NCBI GenBank assembly: GCA_002010305.1
Contig: MTND01000018.1
Span: 1 to 64,000, forward strand
Length of the DNA: 64,000 nucleotides
Reading direction: 5' to 3'
From: Archaeoglobi archaeon JdFR-42
Lineage (GTDB): Archaea > Halobacteriota > Archaeoglobi > Archaeoglobales > JdFR-42
Position numbers and translations under genes: made by a program. Under the pieces are notes generated by a model. That model was not told where the DNA came from. It ran no database searches and was given only the letters and a program-made list of their open reading frames with translations. Of the stretch, positions 17,988 to 27,235 are shown piece by piece (the stretch's first letter is position 1; each line of letters opens with the position of its first letter).

Positions 17988-19292
17988 TTACGAATAGTTA
18001 ACCAGCAACAGCATCAGATCATTTACATTTGTATAAGTAGGACCTATCTTTATTAATCCTCCAACCTTTTCAAAAAAAGAATAACTATCGTTTCTTTCCA
18101 GATAACCATCCGGGTCTATCCCATATTCTAGTGCTCTATGATACGTTTTTCCACTTGCTATTGCTCCAGCAGCATCAGTAGGTCCATCAGTACCATCTGT
18201 ACTGATACTTAAAAAGAGGGCATTCAAATCTTTTCCATATATAGCAAATGCCAGTGCAAGCTCCTGATTCCTGCCACCCACCCCATTTCCTCTGACTGTA
18301 ACTGTTGTCTCTCCTCCTGCAACTACCAACACCGGCTTATTGACTTTTCTAGTAGAGATGGTCTCTTCAGCCATTTTAACAAATTTCTTAGCAACACTCC
18401 GTGCCTCTCCCACTATGAACTTATCTACCACCTCTACTTCAAATCCTTTCTCTTTACCTAAAGTTTCCGCGATTTTCAACGCATCAAAATTGTTTCCGAG
18501 AATAACAGTATTTACATTATCAATTCTCTCAGGAGTTTCACTGATCTTTCCTTCAATACCATCTTTAATGATTTCTCTTACACTTTCAGCCAAACTGTTC
18601 CACAGACCATAACGCTCCAATACAGCAAAAGCATCATAAAATGTTGACCTGTCCCCGCAGGTAGGTCCTGAGGCTATAGAGCTTACGTCATCACCTTCCA
18701 CATCTGATAGAATTAGAGCCAGCATCTCTGTGGGTTCTGCCAGTTTGGCAAGCCAGCCTCCCTTCACCCTCGAAATATGTTTTCTCACCACATTGATTTC
18801 CTGTATCGTTGCACCACAGCCGAGAAGAAGTTCATTGACCTGAATTAGATCTTTGAGAGGTATCAGAGGATCTTCAAAAAGTGCCGAACCACCTCCAGAA
18901 ATCAGAGTGATTATAAAATCATCATCCTCAGCATTTTCAACTATTTTCAAAATTTCTTTTGTTCCTTTTATGGTATTTTCGTCAGGTAAAGGATGTCCAG
19001 CTTCCCATACCGTGACCTTTGGAACGTCGACTTTGTACCCATACTTAACATTTATCCACCCATTTTTCACCCTGTTGCCTATAAACTTCATTAGATGAGA
19101 TGCCATTAAAGCAGAGGCTTTTCCAAATCCAATTATATAGATGTTATCATATTTGATTAGGTCAATCTCCAGATTTCCTATCACCAGCTTATTCTTATCA
19201 AGTAACATCTTCTTTTCCATAAGTCTATCAGGTCTGACTCCTTCGATAGTCTTAATAGCAATATCAGAGAGAGCTTTTTCGGCCCACATCAT
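17988..19292 (-). CDS. Glycerate 2-kinase (MOFRL family)
   Basis: 434 residues. The N-terminal DUF4147 domain has GFGKASALMA and TLISGGGSALFE. The C-terminal MOFRL domain has AGGETTVTVRGNGVGGRNQELALA and STDGTDGPTDAAGA. The enzyme phosphorylates D-glycerate to 2-phosphoglycerate, linking serine or glycerate breakdown to glycolysis. It starts with tandem ATGs. It diverges from the GlcD operon, and a glycolate/glycerate or lactate connection is possible. Confidence 0.93.
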   Translation of the reverse strand: MMWAEKALSDIAIKTIEGVRPDRLMEKKMLLDKNKLVIGNLEIDLIKYDNIYIIGFGKASALMASHLMKFIGNRVKNGWINVKYGYKVDVPKVTVWEAGHPLPDENTIKGTKEILKIVENAEDDDFIITLISGGGSALFEDPLIPLKDLIQVNELLLGCGATIQEINVVRKHISRVKGGWLAKLAEPTEMLALILSDVEGDDVSSIASGPTCGDRSTFYDAFAVLERYGLWNSLAESVREIIKDGIEGKISETPERIDNVNTVILGNNFDALKIAETLGKEKGFEVEVVDKFIVGEARSVAKKFVKMAEETISTRKVNKPVLVVAGGETTVTVRGNGVGGRNQELALAFAIYGKDLNALFLSISTDGTDGPTDAAGAIASGKTYHRALEYGIDPDGYLERNDSYSFFEKVGGLIKIGPTYTNVNDLMLLLVNYS

Positions 19293-19348
19293 ACAGACAT
19301 TCTTTAGGTATCTGGGAACTTAAATTAGTTTCTTCTCCGGGTATTACA

Positions 19349-20848
19349 TTGTGGAGCGAAAAATTAAAGATGATTCCTGACAACATCCAGATCAATCAGT
19401 ATAAAATCTCAAATTCCTCATACTTCAGGGTGATTTTCGTGAAAAATATTGTAAAAGCTCTAAAAAAGATCGTTGGAAAAAATAACGTCCTGACTGATGA
19501 GCTGATTCTCGCTCTCTATTCAAAAAATGCTATTGGAAGTTCTGGAAAAGCATTATGTGTTGTGTTCCCTGAAAATTCCACTCATATATCTGAGATAGTC
19601 AGACTCTGCTACAAGGAAAACATAAAAATCTATCCTCAGGGTTCGGCAACTGAACTAAGTGGTTCATCAACTCCCCACGACGGTATAGTGATGTCTTTTT
19701 CAAAAATGAACAAAATAGAAGAGATTAACATCGTGGACGGATACGTATGTGTTCAACCTGGAGTAAGAATTCACGAACTCAACGATGTGCTATCTGAATA
19801 TGGATACATGTTTCCTGTAGATCCTGCTTCCGGGAAATCAGCCACCATCGGTGGTGCTATTAACACAGGAGCGGGGGGGCTCAGAGGGGCCAGATATGGC
19901 ACAATGACAGACTGGGTGCTTGGGCTTGAAGTAGTCATACCGGATGAAAATGGGACCTTACTCAAACTGGGTAACAACACATTGAAATGCAGACAGGGGT
20001 ATGACCTCGTTCGCCTGATCGTTGGAAGTGAGGGTACACTGGCCATAGTAACGAGGGCTTTTCTAAAAATAACACCTGCTCCTGAGAACATAGTGGTGGT
20101 TACTTCTTTTTTCAACTCTCCAGAGGATGCAATGAAAGCTATAGGTGAGATCAAAAAGAGGAGGATGCTTCCAGCGATGATGGAATTCATTGACGAAGAC
20201 GTTGTTCGAATGGGAAAAGAAATAATCGATGTAAAAACTGAGGGGGAGGGGCATATGCTTATTGTAGGCCAAGAATGCCCTCCAGAACTAGCGGAAAAAT
20301 GTGCCGAAAAACTGGTAAACATCATGAAAGGAGCAGATGCGACTTACATTGACTTTGCTTTGAGTGAGAGTGAGGCTGAAAATAAGGGTCTAATAAACCT
20401 CAGACGAGCTTTTTACCCTCTTGCAATTAATTTAGGATCGAAAGAGTTTGGTGAATCCATCACCCTTGTTTTGATAGAGGATTTTGTAGTTCCTGTTTCT
20501 AAACTACCTGAGGCGGTCAGAATCGTAAAAGAGGCCGGAAAAAAATACGGGTTTATGGTACTTACCGGTGGACATGTAGGCGATGGCAATCTCCATCCGA
20601 TGATATGGACAGATGTAGAAAACAAGGAAATGATGGAAAAGGCGGAGAAGTTCTACTTGGAAATAATGGAGAGGATAATAGAGATTGGAGGGAGTATCAG
20701 TGCAGAACATGGAATTGGAGAAATGAAAAGAGAGGGGCTGAAACTGGAACTGAGAAAGAGGGGATCTGAAAAAGCACTAGATATAATGAAACAGATAAAA
20801 GAGGTATGGGATCCAAAGAGTATTCTCAACCCGAATAAAGTTGTATAA
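19349..20848 (+). CDS. glcD: FAD-linked D-lactate/glycolate dehydrogenase subunit (GlcD family)
   Basis: 499 residues from a TTG as listed. The GTG at 19439, preceded by AGGGTGAT, gives a 469-residue protein starting MKNIVKALKKIVG and is the likelier start. The PCMH-type FAD domain has YPQGSATELSGSS and INTGAGGLRGARYG. The C-terminal cap carries GHVGDGNLHP and SAEHGIGEMKRE. It oxidises a 2-hydroxy acid and passes electrons to the iron-sulfur partners encoded just downstream. This is the lead gene of a five-gene operon. Confidence 0.9.
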   Translation: MWSEKLKMIPDNIQINQYKISNSSYFRVIFVKNIVKALKKIVGKNNVLTDELILALYSKNAIGSSGKALCVVFPENSTHISEIVRLCYKENIKIYPQGSATELSGSSTPHDGIVMSFSKMNKIEEINIVDGYVCVQPGVRIHELNDVLSEYGYMFPVDPASGKSATIGGAINTGAGGLRGARYGTMTDWVLGLEVVIPDENGTLLKLGNNTLKCRQGYDLVRLIVGSEGTLAIVTRAFLKITPAPENIVVVTSFFNSPEDAMKAIGEIKKRRMLPAMMEFIDEDVVRMGKEIIDVKTEGEGHMLIVGQECPPELAEKCAEKLVNIMKGADATYIDFALSESEAENKGLINLRRAFYPLAINLGSKEFGESITLVLIEDFVVPVSKLPEAVRIVKEAGKKYGFMVLTGGHVGDGNLHPMIWTDVENKEMMEKAEKFYLEIMERIIEIGGSISAEHGIGEMKREGLKLELRKRGSEKALDIMKQIKEVWDPKSILNPNKVV

Positions 20849-20862
20849 ACGGGAGGGAGTAT

Positions 20863-21180
20863 GTGTCACTGGAGTTTGTCCTGAAAGAGGTTTCCAGGTG
20901 TTCTTTTTGTGGTTTCTGCGAACACGTTTGTCCAACTCTTGTGAGATACACACGACATTTTGGACCCAGAGGGAGGATTCAAACAATTCTCTTCGCTTTA
21001 AAAAATAACCTTGCAACTGAAAAGAGTATCGAAGGATTATATACCTGCTTAACCTGCAATGCGTGCAGAATCCAATGTCCAGGAGACATAAAAATAGCAG
21101 AAGTAGTCAGAGAATTCAGAAACTCGTTAAGAAGGGGTGAAGTGGATATTGATGAAAAAGTCCTGAAAGAGGTGAGGTGA
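20863..21180 (+). CDS. Two-[4Fe-4S] ferredoxin-domain subunit (GlcF N-terminus/HdrC-like)
   Basis: 105 residues with a GTG start directly behind GGGAGGG. Two 4Fe-4S motifs are present: CSFCGFCEHVCP and CLTCNACRIQCP. The intervening helix resembles the N-terminal half of GlcF or HdrC. It would carry electrons from GlcD to the CCG-domain subunit encoded next, so GlcF is split into two polypeptides here. It lies 14 bases after glcD. Confidence 0.88.
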   Translation: MSLEFVLKEVSRCSFCGFCEHVCPTLVRYTRHFGPRGRIQTILFALKNNLATEKSIEGLYTCLTCNACRIQCPGDIKIAEVVREFRNSLRRGEVDIDEKVLKEVR

Positions 21181-21226
21181 TCTGTTTAAACCAAAAGATC
21201 TAGTAAAAATACTTGAAAATAATATT

Positions 21227-22141
21227 ATGAGATCTGGGAACCCCCTTGGGATCGAAAAATCTGTTTTAACGAAATGGCATAAAGGATTGACAATGGAGCT
21301 AAATTCAAATGGGGATACTTTGCTATTTACCGGCCTGCTATACCAGATGGTACCCTTCATAACGAGAGTTACACGATTTTTGGAAAAACTAGAGTCCACA
21401 ATTTTCGAGAGATTTTTGGGAGTATATGGGAGAGCTTCCAGATACACCAGTTTCGGAGCCTTATTGAGTATGAACATAAAGCCTGATAAGAATCCTTACT
21501 TCAATAAGGTAAAAAACATAGCCGTGATTCTGAGTAGCCTAAGAATAGACTTTATCTACAGAGAAGAGCTGGATAACTACAGCGGAATTTTACTGTTTGA
21601 TATGGGAGATGATGAAAAGTTCAGAGAACATGCCACACATGTTTCTCAACTCCTTGAAAAAGCCAAAATAAATAGAGTGATAACCATCGATCCTCATACC
21701 ACCTACGCTTTAAAAATTCTTTATCCTGAATATACAGATTTTGACATAGAAGTGGTCAATTATCTGGAGATAATTTTAGAGAACTTGAAAGGAGAAAAGG
21801 AGGCAAATTCTGAAAAACATGTAGATGGAGTTACCATACACGATCCATGTTTTTATGCCAGATACCTGGAGATAATTGATCAACCAAGAGAGATTCTCAA
21901 AAAAATAGGATACGACCACATCGAAGTAAAAAATTCCAGACGTATGACCTCTTGCTGTGGAGGTCCAATAGAGTCCATTTCTCCTGTTTTTTCTCATGAG
22001 ATTGCTAAAAACAGAATAGCGGAATTAAAAAGCAGTAATTATCAGACAGTTACCATGTGTCCGGTATGTATCGGAAATTTTGAAAGATGTGGTTATTCAA
22101 TCAGAGATATTTCTGATCTCATTCTGAAGGGGATCGTATGA
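21227..22141 (+). CDS. CCG-domain iron-sulfur subunit (GlcF C-terminus/HdrB/LutA-like)
   Basis: 304 residues from ATG 21227. One cysteine-rich CCG module is clear in the C-terminal half: HDPCFYAR, SCCGG and CPVCIGNF. The N-terminal half lacks a second CCG motif. The frame upstream of the ATG is open back to 21176 and reads protein-like (LFKPKDLVKILENN) in the style of GlcF homologues. It has no ATG, GTG or TTG, only CTG at 21182 behind GAGGTGAGGTGAT. Either a CTG start, a frameshift from the previous gene or a sequencing error is possible. Role: electron transfer from the 2-hydroxyacid dehydrogenase. Confidence 0.8.
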   Translation: MRSGNPLGIEKSVLTKWHKGLTMELNSNGDTLLFTGLLYQMVPFITRVTRFLEKLESTIFERFLGVYGRASRYTSFGALLSMNIKPDKNPYFNKVKNIAVILSSLRIDFIYREELDNYSGILLFDMGDDEKFREHATHVSQLLEKAKINRVITIDPHTTYALKILYPEYTDFDIEVVNYLEIILENLKGEKEANSEKHVDGVTIHDPCFYARYLEIIDQPREILKKIGYDHIEVKNSRRMTSCCGGPIESISPVFSHEIAKNRIAELKSSNYQTVTMCPVCIGNFERCGYSIRDISDLILKGIV

Positions 22142-22629
22142 ATCCCGATGAACTTGAGAGAGACATTGAAAAAGCGAGAAAGATGATCAGGAAGGACATG
22201 AAAAGATACATTAACATGCTTGTGGAATCTCTTAAAAATAATGGTGCTGATGTAGTAATATCTAAAAGTCCTCTCAACGAGGTCTCAAAACTTGAAACAC
22301 TTACTGAAGACTCAATGAATGAGGCAGAAAATATAGTTATCACAATTGCAGACAGTGTGGCTGCCGATACGGGGGTTATCTTTTTCACAGGCCTTGATGA
22401 GGGTTCTGTAACAGGTCTCGCAGAACACCATATCACCATAGTCGATAAAGATGCAATCATGCCTGACATTTTATTTGCATTTAAACTGGCATTATGGAAG
22501 AGCATGAAGAAAGAGCATGGAGTTGTTTTCGCTTCGAGCAGTGCATCTAAGACAGCTGATATTGAAGGGAAAGTTGTGTGGGGTGCCCATGGCCCGAGAA
22601 AGTTTACAGTTATTTTAGAAGGAGGTTAA
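22138..22629 (+). CDS. lutC: LUD-domain lactate utilization protein (LutC-like)
   Basis: 163 residues, a short LUD domain. It has the acidic-rich SVAADTGVIFFTG strand region and the C-terminal GAHGPRKFTVILEG, which is typical of LutC/LldG. Its ATG overlaps the previous stop by 4 bases. LUD proteins accompany lactate dehydrogenase complexes, but their exact biochemical role is not settled. Position between the CCG subunit and LutB supports a lactate-oxidation complex. Confidence 0.88.
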   Translation: MNPDELERDIEKARKMIRKDMKRYINMLVESLKNNGADVVISKSPLNEVSKLETLTEDSMNEAENIVITIADSVAADTGVIFFTGLDEGSVTGLAEHHITIVDKDAIMPDILFAFKLALWKSMKKEHGVVFASSSASKTADIEGKVVWGAHGPRKFTVILEGG

Positions 22630-22630
22630 C

Positions 22631-23731
22631 ATGAAGAATGTTTATCAAACTATACACACTCAACAAATTAGCGAAGGCATTCGCAAAACTTTAGAGAATC
22701 TCTCTTCCAAAGTACAGGAGAATATAAGACGGTATCCGTTTTTGATCAGATATGCCAGAGAACTGAGGGCAGCAAAGATCGAGATTAACAACAATTTTCA
22801 ATACTGGATAGATGCAAGTATTTCAACGCTGGAAAAAGCAGGTATACCCGTTTTTCTTGCCAAAGATGCAAAAATGGCAAGGAAAATAATCGGCGAAATA
22901 ATCGAAACCGGAAAGATAGTCGTTAAAACCAAATCTATGGTATCTGAAGAAATACACTTACGGGAATATTTGCAGAAACTTGGAAATGAAGTATGGGAGA
23001 CTGATTTAGGAGAGCTAATCATTCAGGTGGCCGGTCAGAGACCGATGCATATGGTGGTTCCTGCACTGCATCTTTCCGAGAAAGATGTAATAGAAATACT
23101 CAAAAAAATTGGGATACATGGAAACAATGCAGAGGATTGTACCCTAAAAGTAAGAGAGTTTCTTCGAGAGAAATTTATTAAAGCGAATTTTGGAATATCT
23201 GGATGTAATGCCTTTTCTGCAGAAAGTGGTTCGATTTTTCTTATAGAGAACGAGGGGAATATCAGACTCTCAACTTCCTTACCAGAGACATATATATCCA
23301 TTATAGGGATAGATAAAATTCTTCCCGAGGATGATTTTGCTCTGAAATCTATTATGGTTCAATCAGCCTTTTTTGGTACCTTCCCACCATCATATATCAA
23401 CATCATAAGACAACGTCACCCTAAAAAAATGTATGTTGTATTTCTAGATAACGGAAGAAAAAAATCTGATGAAAAGCTAAAGGAACAACTTCTTTGTGTA
23501 AGATGTGGTAGATGCCAGCTAGAATGTCCAGTATTCCAGATAACCGGCAGTGTATGGGGTGGGGACACTTATGGAGGTCCAATGGGAATGGGTTGGAGTG
23601 CGATTACATCGTCCATTTCAGAGGAGGTGTACCTTTCATGCATATGCGGAAAATGCAAAGAAGTGTGTCCAATGGATATTGATATACCAAATATTATATT
23701 GTATCTTAGAAAAAAGTATCTCCTATGTTGA
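22631..23731 (+). CDS. lutB: LUD-domain iron-sulfur protein (LutB-like)
   Basis: 366 residues. The N-terminal LUD domain (roughly 60-270) contains FGISGCNAFSAESGSIFLIENEG. The C-terminal domain has two 4Fe-4S motifs, CVRCGRCQLECP and CICGKCKEVCP. LutB is shorter than many bacterial versions because the extra C-terminal region is missing. It starts 2 bases after lutC and ends the GlcD-Fd-CCG-LutC-LutB operon. Converges nearly stop to stop with the CaCA exchanger. Confidence 0.9.
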   Translation: MKNVYQTIHTQQISEGIRKTLENLSSKVQENIRRYPFLIRYARELRAAKIEINNNFQYWIDASISTLEKAGIPVFLAKDAKMARKIIGEIIETGKIVVKTKSMVSEEIHLREYLQKLGNEVWETDLGELIIQVAGQRPMHMVVPALHLSEKDVIEILKKIGIHGNNAEDCTLKVREFLREKFIKANFGISGCNAFSAESGSIFLIENEGNIRLSTSLPETYISIIGIDKILPEDDFALKSIMVQSAFFGTFPPSYINIIRQRHPKKMYVVFLDNGRKKSDEKLKEQLLCVRCGRCQLECPVFQITGSVWGGDTYGGPMGMGWSAITSSISEEVYLSCICGKCKEVCPMDIDIPNIILYLRKKYLLC

Positions 23732-23733
23732 CC

Positions 23734-24738
23734 TCATATCGCATAATAAAACACCAGTATTGCGTAAGTTATGAAGAATATGAATCCGATTCCCAACCCT
23801 CTGGAAGGAATGTTTCCTTTCTTTATATAATAGAGTAAAACCAGAGAGATCACAGTAGTTGCCAGAACGCTGAAGTATGCATGAAGATCCAGGATCCATG
23901 GAACAGTAAAGAGGCCAATTGCCGGATAAAACGTTGAATAAAGGATTTTCTCACCAACTAAAGAGGATATGGACAGGGTATCTTTTCCTCGATACGCCCA
24001 TATCATAGCGCTCATCGTCTCTGGAATCGCTGTGGCTGCAGGGGCCAAGATTATGGCAATTCCAAGTGCACTCACCGTTAGACTCTCCGCAACAACATCT
24101 ATGGTAGAAATCAACATTTCCGATCCAACATATAGAATGGCCGCTGAAAGAGCCAACTGAATAACAGCAGCAAGGTCAGCACTGAAGACCTTGCAAAAAT
24201 ATGGGTCTTCAGGTTCTTCTATCTCCTCGCTACCCCTCTTTCTAAACATTATTTTAACATAGTAAATATAAAAGAATCCAAAAAAAAGACCCATAATGTA
24301 CTGAAAATATCCTTTCTGGATAAGATCAGGTATCAAAACCAATGGAAATAATAGCGTGATAAATGTATATGGTATTACCAGCGTTTTTTCAACTTCTAAA
24401 GATAAATTTTCTCTTTTTTTTAGCAACCATCCGACCAGCATAGCAATCAGTACAAGACCATACGAGAAAGAAGAAGCCATAAACGGTTGCCCAAAAAGAG
24501 TACCTATTCCTATTTCTCTTCCCGATACTCCACCATAAGAAAAAACTGCAACTAAAAAAAGAACCATCTCAGGTACAGACGTAAAAAGAGGGGCGAGAAT
24601 GGCTCCAGTAAAGGAGGAGGTCCATCGCATTCTGCATCCAACATACTCTATTCCATTTGTAAATAGAAGAGCTCCAAAAAAAACCACCACCATAGAAAAA
24701 AATAATTCTCCCACTGTGCTTAACATCCCTACATTCAT
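23734..24738 (-). CDS. Sodium/calcium exchanger (CaCA superfamily) membrane protein
   Basis: 334 residues, about ten transmembrane helices in two halves. The paired alpha-repeats are GAILAPLFTSVPEMVLF and IAIILAPAATAIPETMSAMI, each with the acidic residue that binds cation in CaCA exchangers. A charged central loop (KRGSEEIEEPEDP) separates them. It probably exchanges calcium or another cation for sodium or protons. It stands alone transcriptionally. Confidence 0.85.
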   Translation of the reverse strand: MNVGMLSTVGELFFSMVVVFFGALLFTNGIEYVGCRMRWTSSFTGAILAPLFTSVPEMVLFLVAVFSYGGVSGREIGIGTLFGQPFMASSFSYGLVLIAMLVGWLLKKRENLSLEVEKTLVIPYTFITLLFPLVLIPDLIQKGYFQYIMGLFFGFFYIYYVKIMFRKRGSEEIEEPEDPYFCKVFSADLAAVIQLALSAAILYVGSEMLISTIDVVAESLTVSALGIAIILAPAATAIPETMSAMIWAYRGKDTLSISSLVGEKILYSTFYPAIGLFTVPWILDLHAYFSVLATTVISLVLLYYIKKGNIPSRGLGIGFIFFITYAILVFYYAI

Positions 24739-24784
24739 TTAGATTACCTTCACACCACCTGCTTTATTCCACTCTACAAAACCA

Positions 24785-25774
24785 TTATAATACAGCATCT
24801 TTCATGGCCTGCATGTTTTCAAGGGGGGTTCTTGGAGGAAATCCACATGCTGGAGCGAGGATATCTACACCATCTTCTATACAACTTTTTGCCTCGTTGA
24901 TGATTTCTTCTGGATTATTCTTCCATAAATTAGTGGTTGAAACATTTCCGATAATTGCAGCTCTTGTACCTACAATCTCTTTTGCTTTAGAAATGGGTAC
25001 ATGGGAGTCGATACTAATCCCATCAGTACCTGACTGGGCCATTAAATCAAGAATCAAAGTAGTGTCTCCACAAATATGGATACACGTATAAGCATCGAGA
25101 CTGGCTATCAACTGTTTCTCATATTTCAATGAATACTCATTGTAAAATTTTGGCCCAAGATTACTGGAAGAGCCGTTAACCAGAGTTATACCTGTCGCTC
25201 CAGCATCTATAAGATGCTGAGCATAGAGTGTTTCTACTTCGGTGGCAAATTCCAGTAAGGAATGTAAGTCTTCCGCCCCACTGAACACTTCTCTTAGAAG
25301 CTGGGTATAATCCATAAGCCTCGCCAGCATTTCGAAGGGCGAAGATATTGCAGCAAATACTGGAACTTCATGCCCAACTTTTTCTTTCAGAATTCTTACT
25401 GCCTCTATTACAACTGGCATTCTCCCATCTTTTTTTGGATCTGGCATTCTCAGTTTATCCATTTCTGTAGAGGAGGAAATTACATGCTTTTCAACTCTGG
25501 GCTGTTCATCCACCTTCCAGTTCCCGAGAACACATCCCAGAGCTTCTACTTCAACACAGTTTTCATAGGGTACCCTTACACTTTCCAAACCACCTATTTT
25601 ATAGGCAGCAATTGATAAATTTGCCATCTTATTTGGATCTTTGTGAGCATCTGGCCAGTAAGAACCTGTCATCTCCATCAAATCAACAATCCCGGTTTGC
25701 AGTGGAGATACCAGGGGGACTCTGTCCACCTCTTTAAGTTCTATTGCTTGTTCAAACCGTTCTATCATGTCCAT
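24785..25774 (-). CDS. Uroporphyrinogen-decarboxylase-family methylcobamide methyltransferase (MtbA/MtaA-like)
   Basis: 329 residues, TIM-barrel. Zinc ligands expected for MtaA/MtbA are visible as H233 and C235 (HICGDTT) and C310 (PACGFPP). These enzymes take the methyl group from a methylated corrinoid protein to a thiol such as coenzyme M, or in relatives to a pterin. It is the last gene of the corrinoid operon, 49 bases after the MtmB-family gene. The acceptor (CoM, tetrahydromethanopterin or other) cannot be decided here, because no Mcr or Mtr genes are in the window. Confidence 0.9.
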   Translation of the reverse strand: MDMIERFEQAIELKEVDRVPLVSPLQTGIVDLMEMTGSYWPDAHKDPNKMANLSIAAYKIGGLESVRVPYENCVEVEALGCVLGNWKVDEQPRVEKHVISSSTEMDKLRMPDPKKDGRMPVVIEAVRILKEKVGHEVPVFAAISSPFEMLARLMDYTQLLREVFSGAEDLHSLLEFATEVETLYAQHLIDAGATGITLVNGSSSNLGPKFYNEYSLKYEKQLIASLDAYTCIHICGDTTLILDLMAQSGTDGISIDSHVPISKAKEIVGTRAAIIGNVSTTNLWKNNPEEIINEAKSCIEDGVDILAPACGFPPRTPLENMQAMKDAVL

Positions 25775-25823
25775 GGAGATTCACCACTAGTTCAGGGATG
25801 ATTCTAAAAAATAATACAGAGGG

Positions 25824-27197
25824 CTAAATTGAGAGCCCTACTTCTCTCAATCTTTCCTTTACCCTTTCATAAATCTTTGCAAACTCTTCTTTTGGCTTAT
25901 GGGTGACGAGATCATAGGTTTCCTGAATATGCTTACCTCGCTCTAACTCCAGTTTCAGCAACTCATCTGTTAGTGGTTTGAGGATCTCATTGGCTTCTTC
26001 TCTGGTAAATCTTGAATCTATCACAGCATCAGAAACCTCTATCATGAACTCTGCTTCCAGTGGGGTCTGACCCCTATTCATTTCTGGTCGGCTATGTCTG
26101 GGAGCATAAAGATTCTGGCCATTCAATGGGGCCTGGATGGCTCTGAATGCAATTTCCATCAAGTGAGTATAGGTTCCAGGACCTGAAGTCGGAATTAACC
26201 AGTGCATGATGGGGATATTGGTATTCCGGATAAGAGCTTGGCAAACCACAGAACTACCCCAGACAAGAGGTTGAATTATACGCTTTTGAGCAGATACAGA
26301 GGTGATATGCTCTACTCCCACATAGTTTATGAACGAATGATAGCATATAGAAGCGGCAATTGGTTTTACAATCCCTTCTATAATAGCCCCTTCCAGACCT
26401 CCACAAAAACCACCAATCATTGCAAAACTACCACTTACTCTGAAACATCCATAGTCATCGAGTTTTATAGCAACAGTGAGCAGATCTGTTTCTATTTTAA
26501 CATCTGGAAGAATCGAGAGCAAAACTCCATCAGTCCTTCTAAGACCGTATTCTGGGTCAATAGGCGCTAAAAAAGGTCCCACTCTAGTGGTAATCGGGTA
26601 CAGTACTATAGCCATACCGGGCCGTCCTGCTTTTCTCACTCCTTCTCTCATCCAGCTTAATTCTCTGATGGCTGCGTATGTTTCCAAGGGCTCTCCAAAT
26701 ATTTCTTTTCCATCCACACTGGTAAAGTTAAAACCCTCTATAAAATCAGCTCTCTGAATTTGTGCAAAGTTCTTAACCACCAAAGGGCCATATTCTTCGT
26801 CAAAGGGTGCATGATGCCCAGGACAGACATTCAAAGGTTCTCTGGATTCAATATCGTGTTGATACCAGACTCTCTGATCTCTTCCTTCGCCCATTATTAT
26901 TTTCGATGGAATGCCTTTAAGGGAATCATAGATTTCGTCTTCTGTTAACCGAATTACTCGTTTTGTTGATACACAATAAATTCCATTTTCTTTTAAAAAT
27001 TCTATGGCAGCTTCAAATGCTCTGTCAGCAAGGTCATCGTCTGTATTGAAAAACACATCATCTCCCGGATACTGTCCTGTGATCTTATATTTATTAGCCA
27101 ACTCTCCATAAGTTTTGAATAATCTCAAATCCCATTCTTTTTCATCCACTTTAGGAGATCTTTGGGCTCTTTCTGCCAGTTCTACCAGACTTATCAT
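25824..27197 (-). CDS. MtmB-family (monomethylamine methyltransferase) homologue lacking pyrrolysine
   Basis: 457 residues, within one residue of MtmB, and collinear with it by eye along the whole length: WDL near residue 22, NGIYC...RLTEDEIYD, GEGRD, AGRPGM, GGF.GGLEG and a C-terminal EVGLSI like MtmB LEDLGLVF. MtmB has pyrrolysine three residues after AGRPGM. Here that position is V198, with no in-frame TAG. By the same recalled alignment, two MtmB active-site glutamates (E229, E259) become Leu and Gly. It probably methylates the adjacent corrinoid protein from a different substrate. The gene ends in TAG, an ordinary stop in this genome. Confidence 0.85.
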   Translation of the reverse strand: MISLVELAERAQRSPKVDEKEWDLRLFKTYGELANKYKITGQYPGDDVFFNTDDDLADRAFEAAIEFLKENGIYCVSTKRVIRLTEDEIYDSLKGIPSKIIMGEGRDQRVWYQHDIESREPLNVCPGHHAPFDEEYGPLVVKNFAQIQRADFIEGFNFTSVDGKEIFGEPLETYAAIRELSWMREGVRKAGRPGMAIVLYPITTRVGPFLAPIDPEYGLRRTDGVLLSILPDVKIETDLLTVAIKLDDYGCFRVSGSFAMIGGFCGGLEGAIIEGIVKPIAASICYHSFINYVGVEHITSVSAQKRIIQPLVWGSSVVCQALIRNTNIPIMHWLIPTSGPGTYTHLMEIAFRAIQAPLNGQNLYAPRHSRPEMNRGQTPLEAEFMIEVSDAVIDSRFTREEANEILKPLTDELLKLELERGKHIQETYDLVTHKPKEEFAKIYERVKERLREVGLSI

Positions 27198-27235
27198 ATT
27201 ATCTCCCCCTCATAACATATCACTTCAAACTCATT

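Noticed and set aside
25824-27197. Pyrrolysine insertion in the MtmB-like gene
   Set aside because: No in-frame TAG occurs before the natural C-terminus, and the position equivalent to pyrrolysine is a valine codon.
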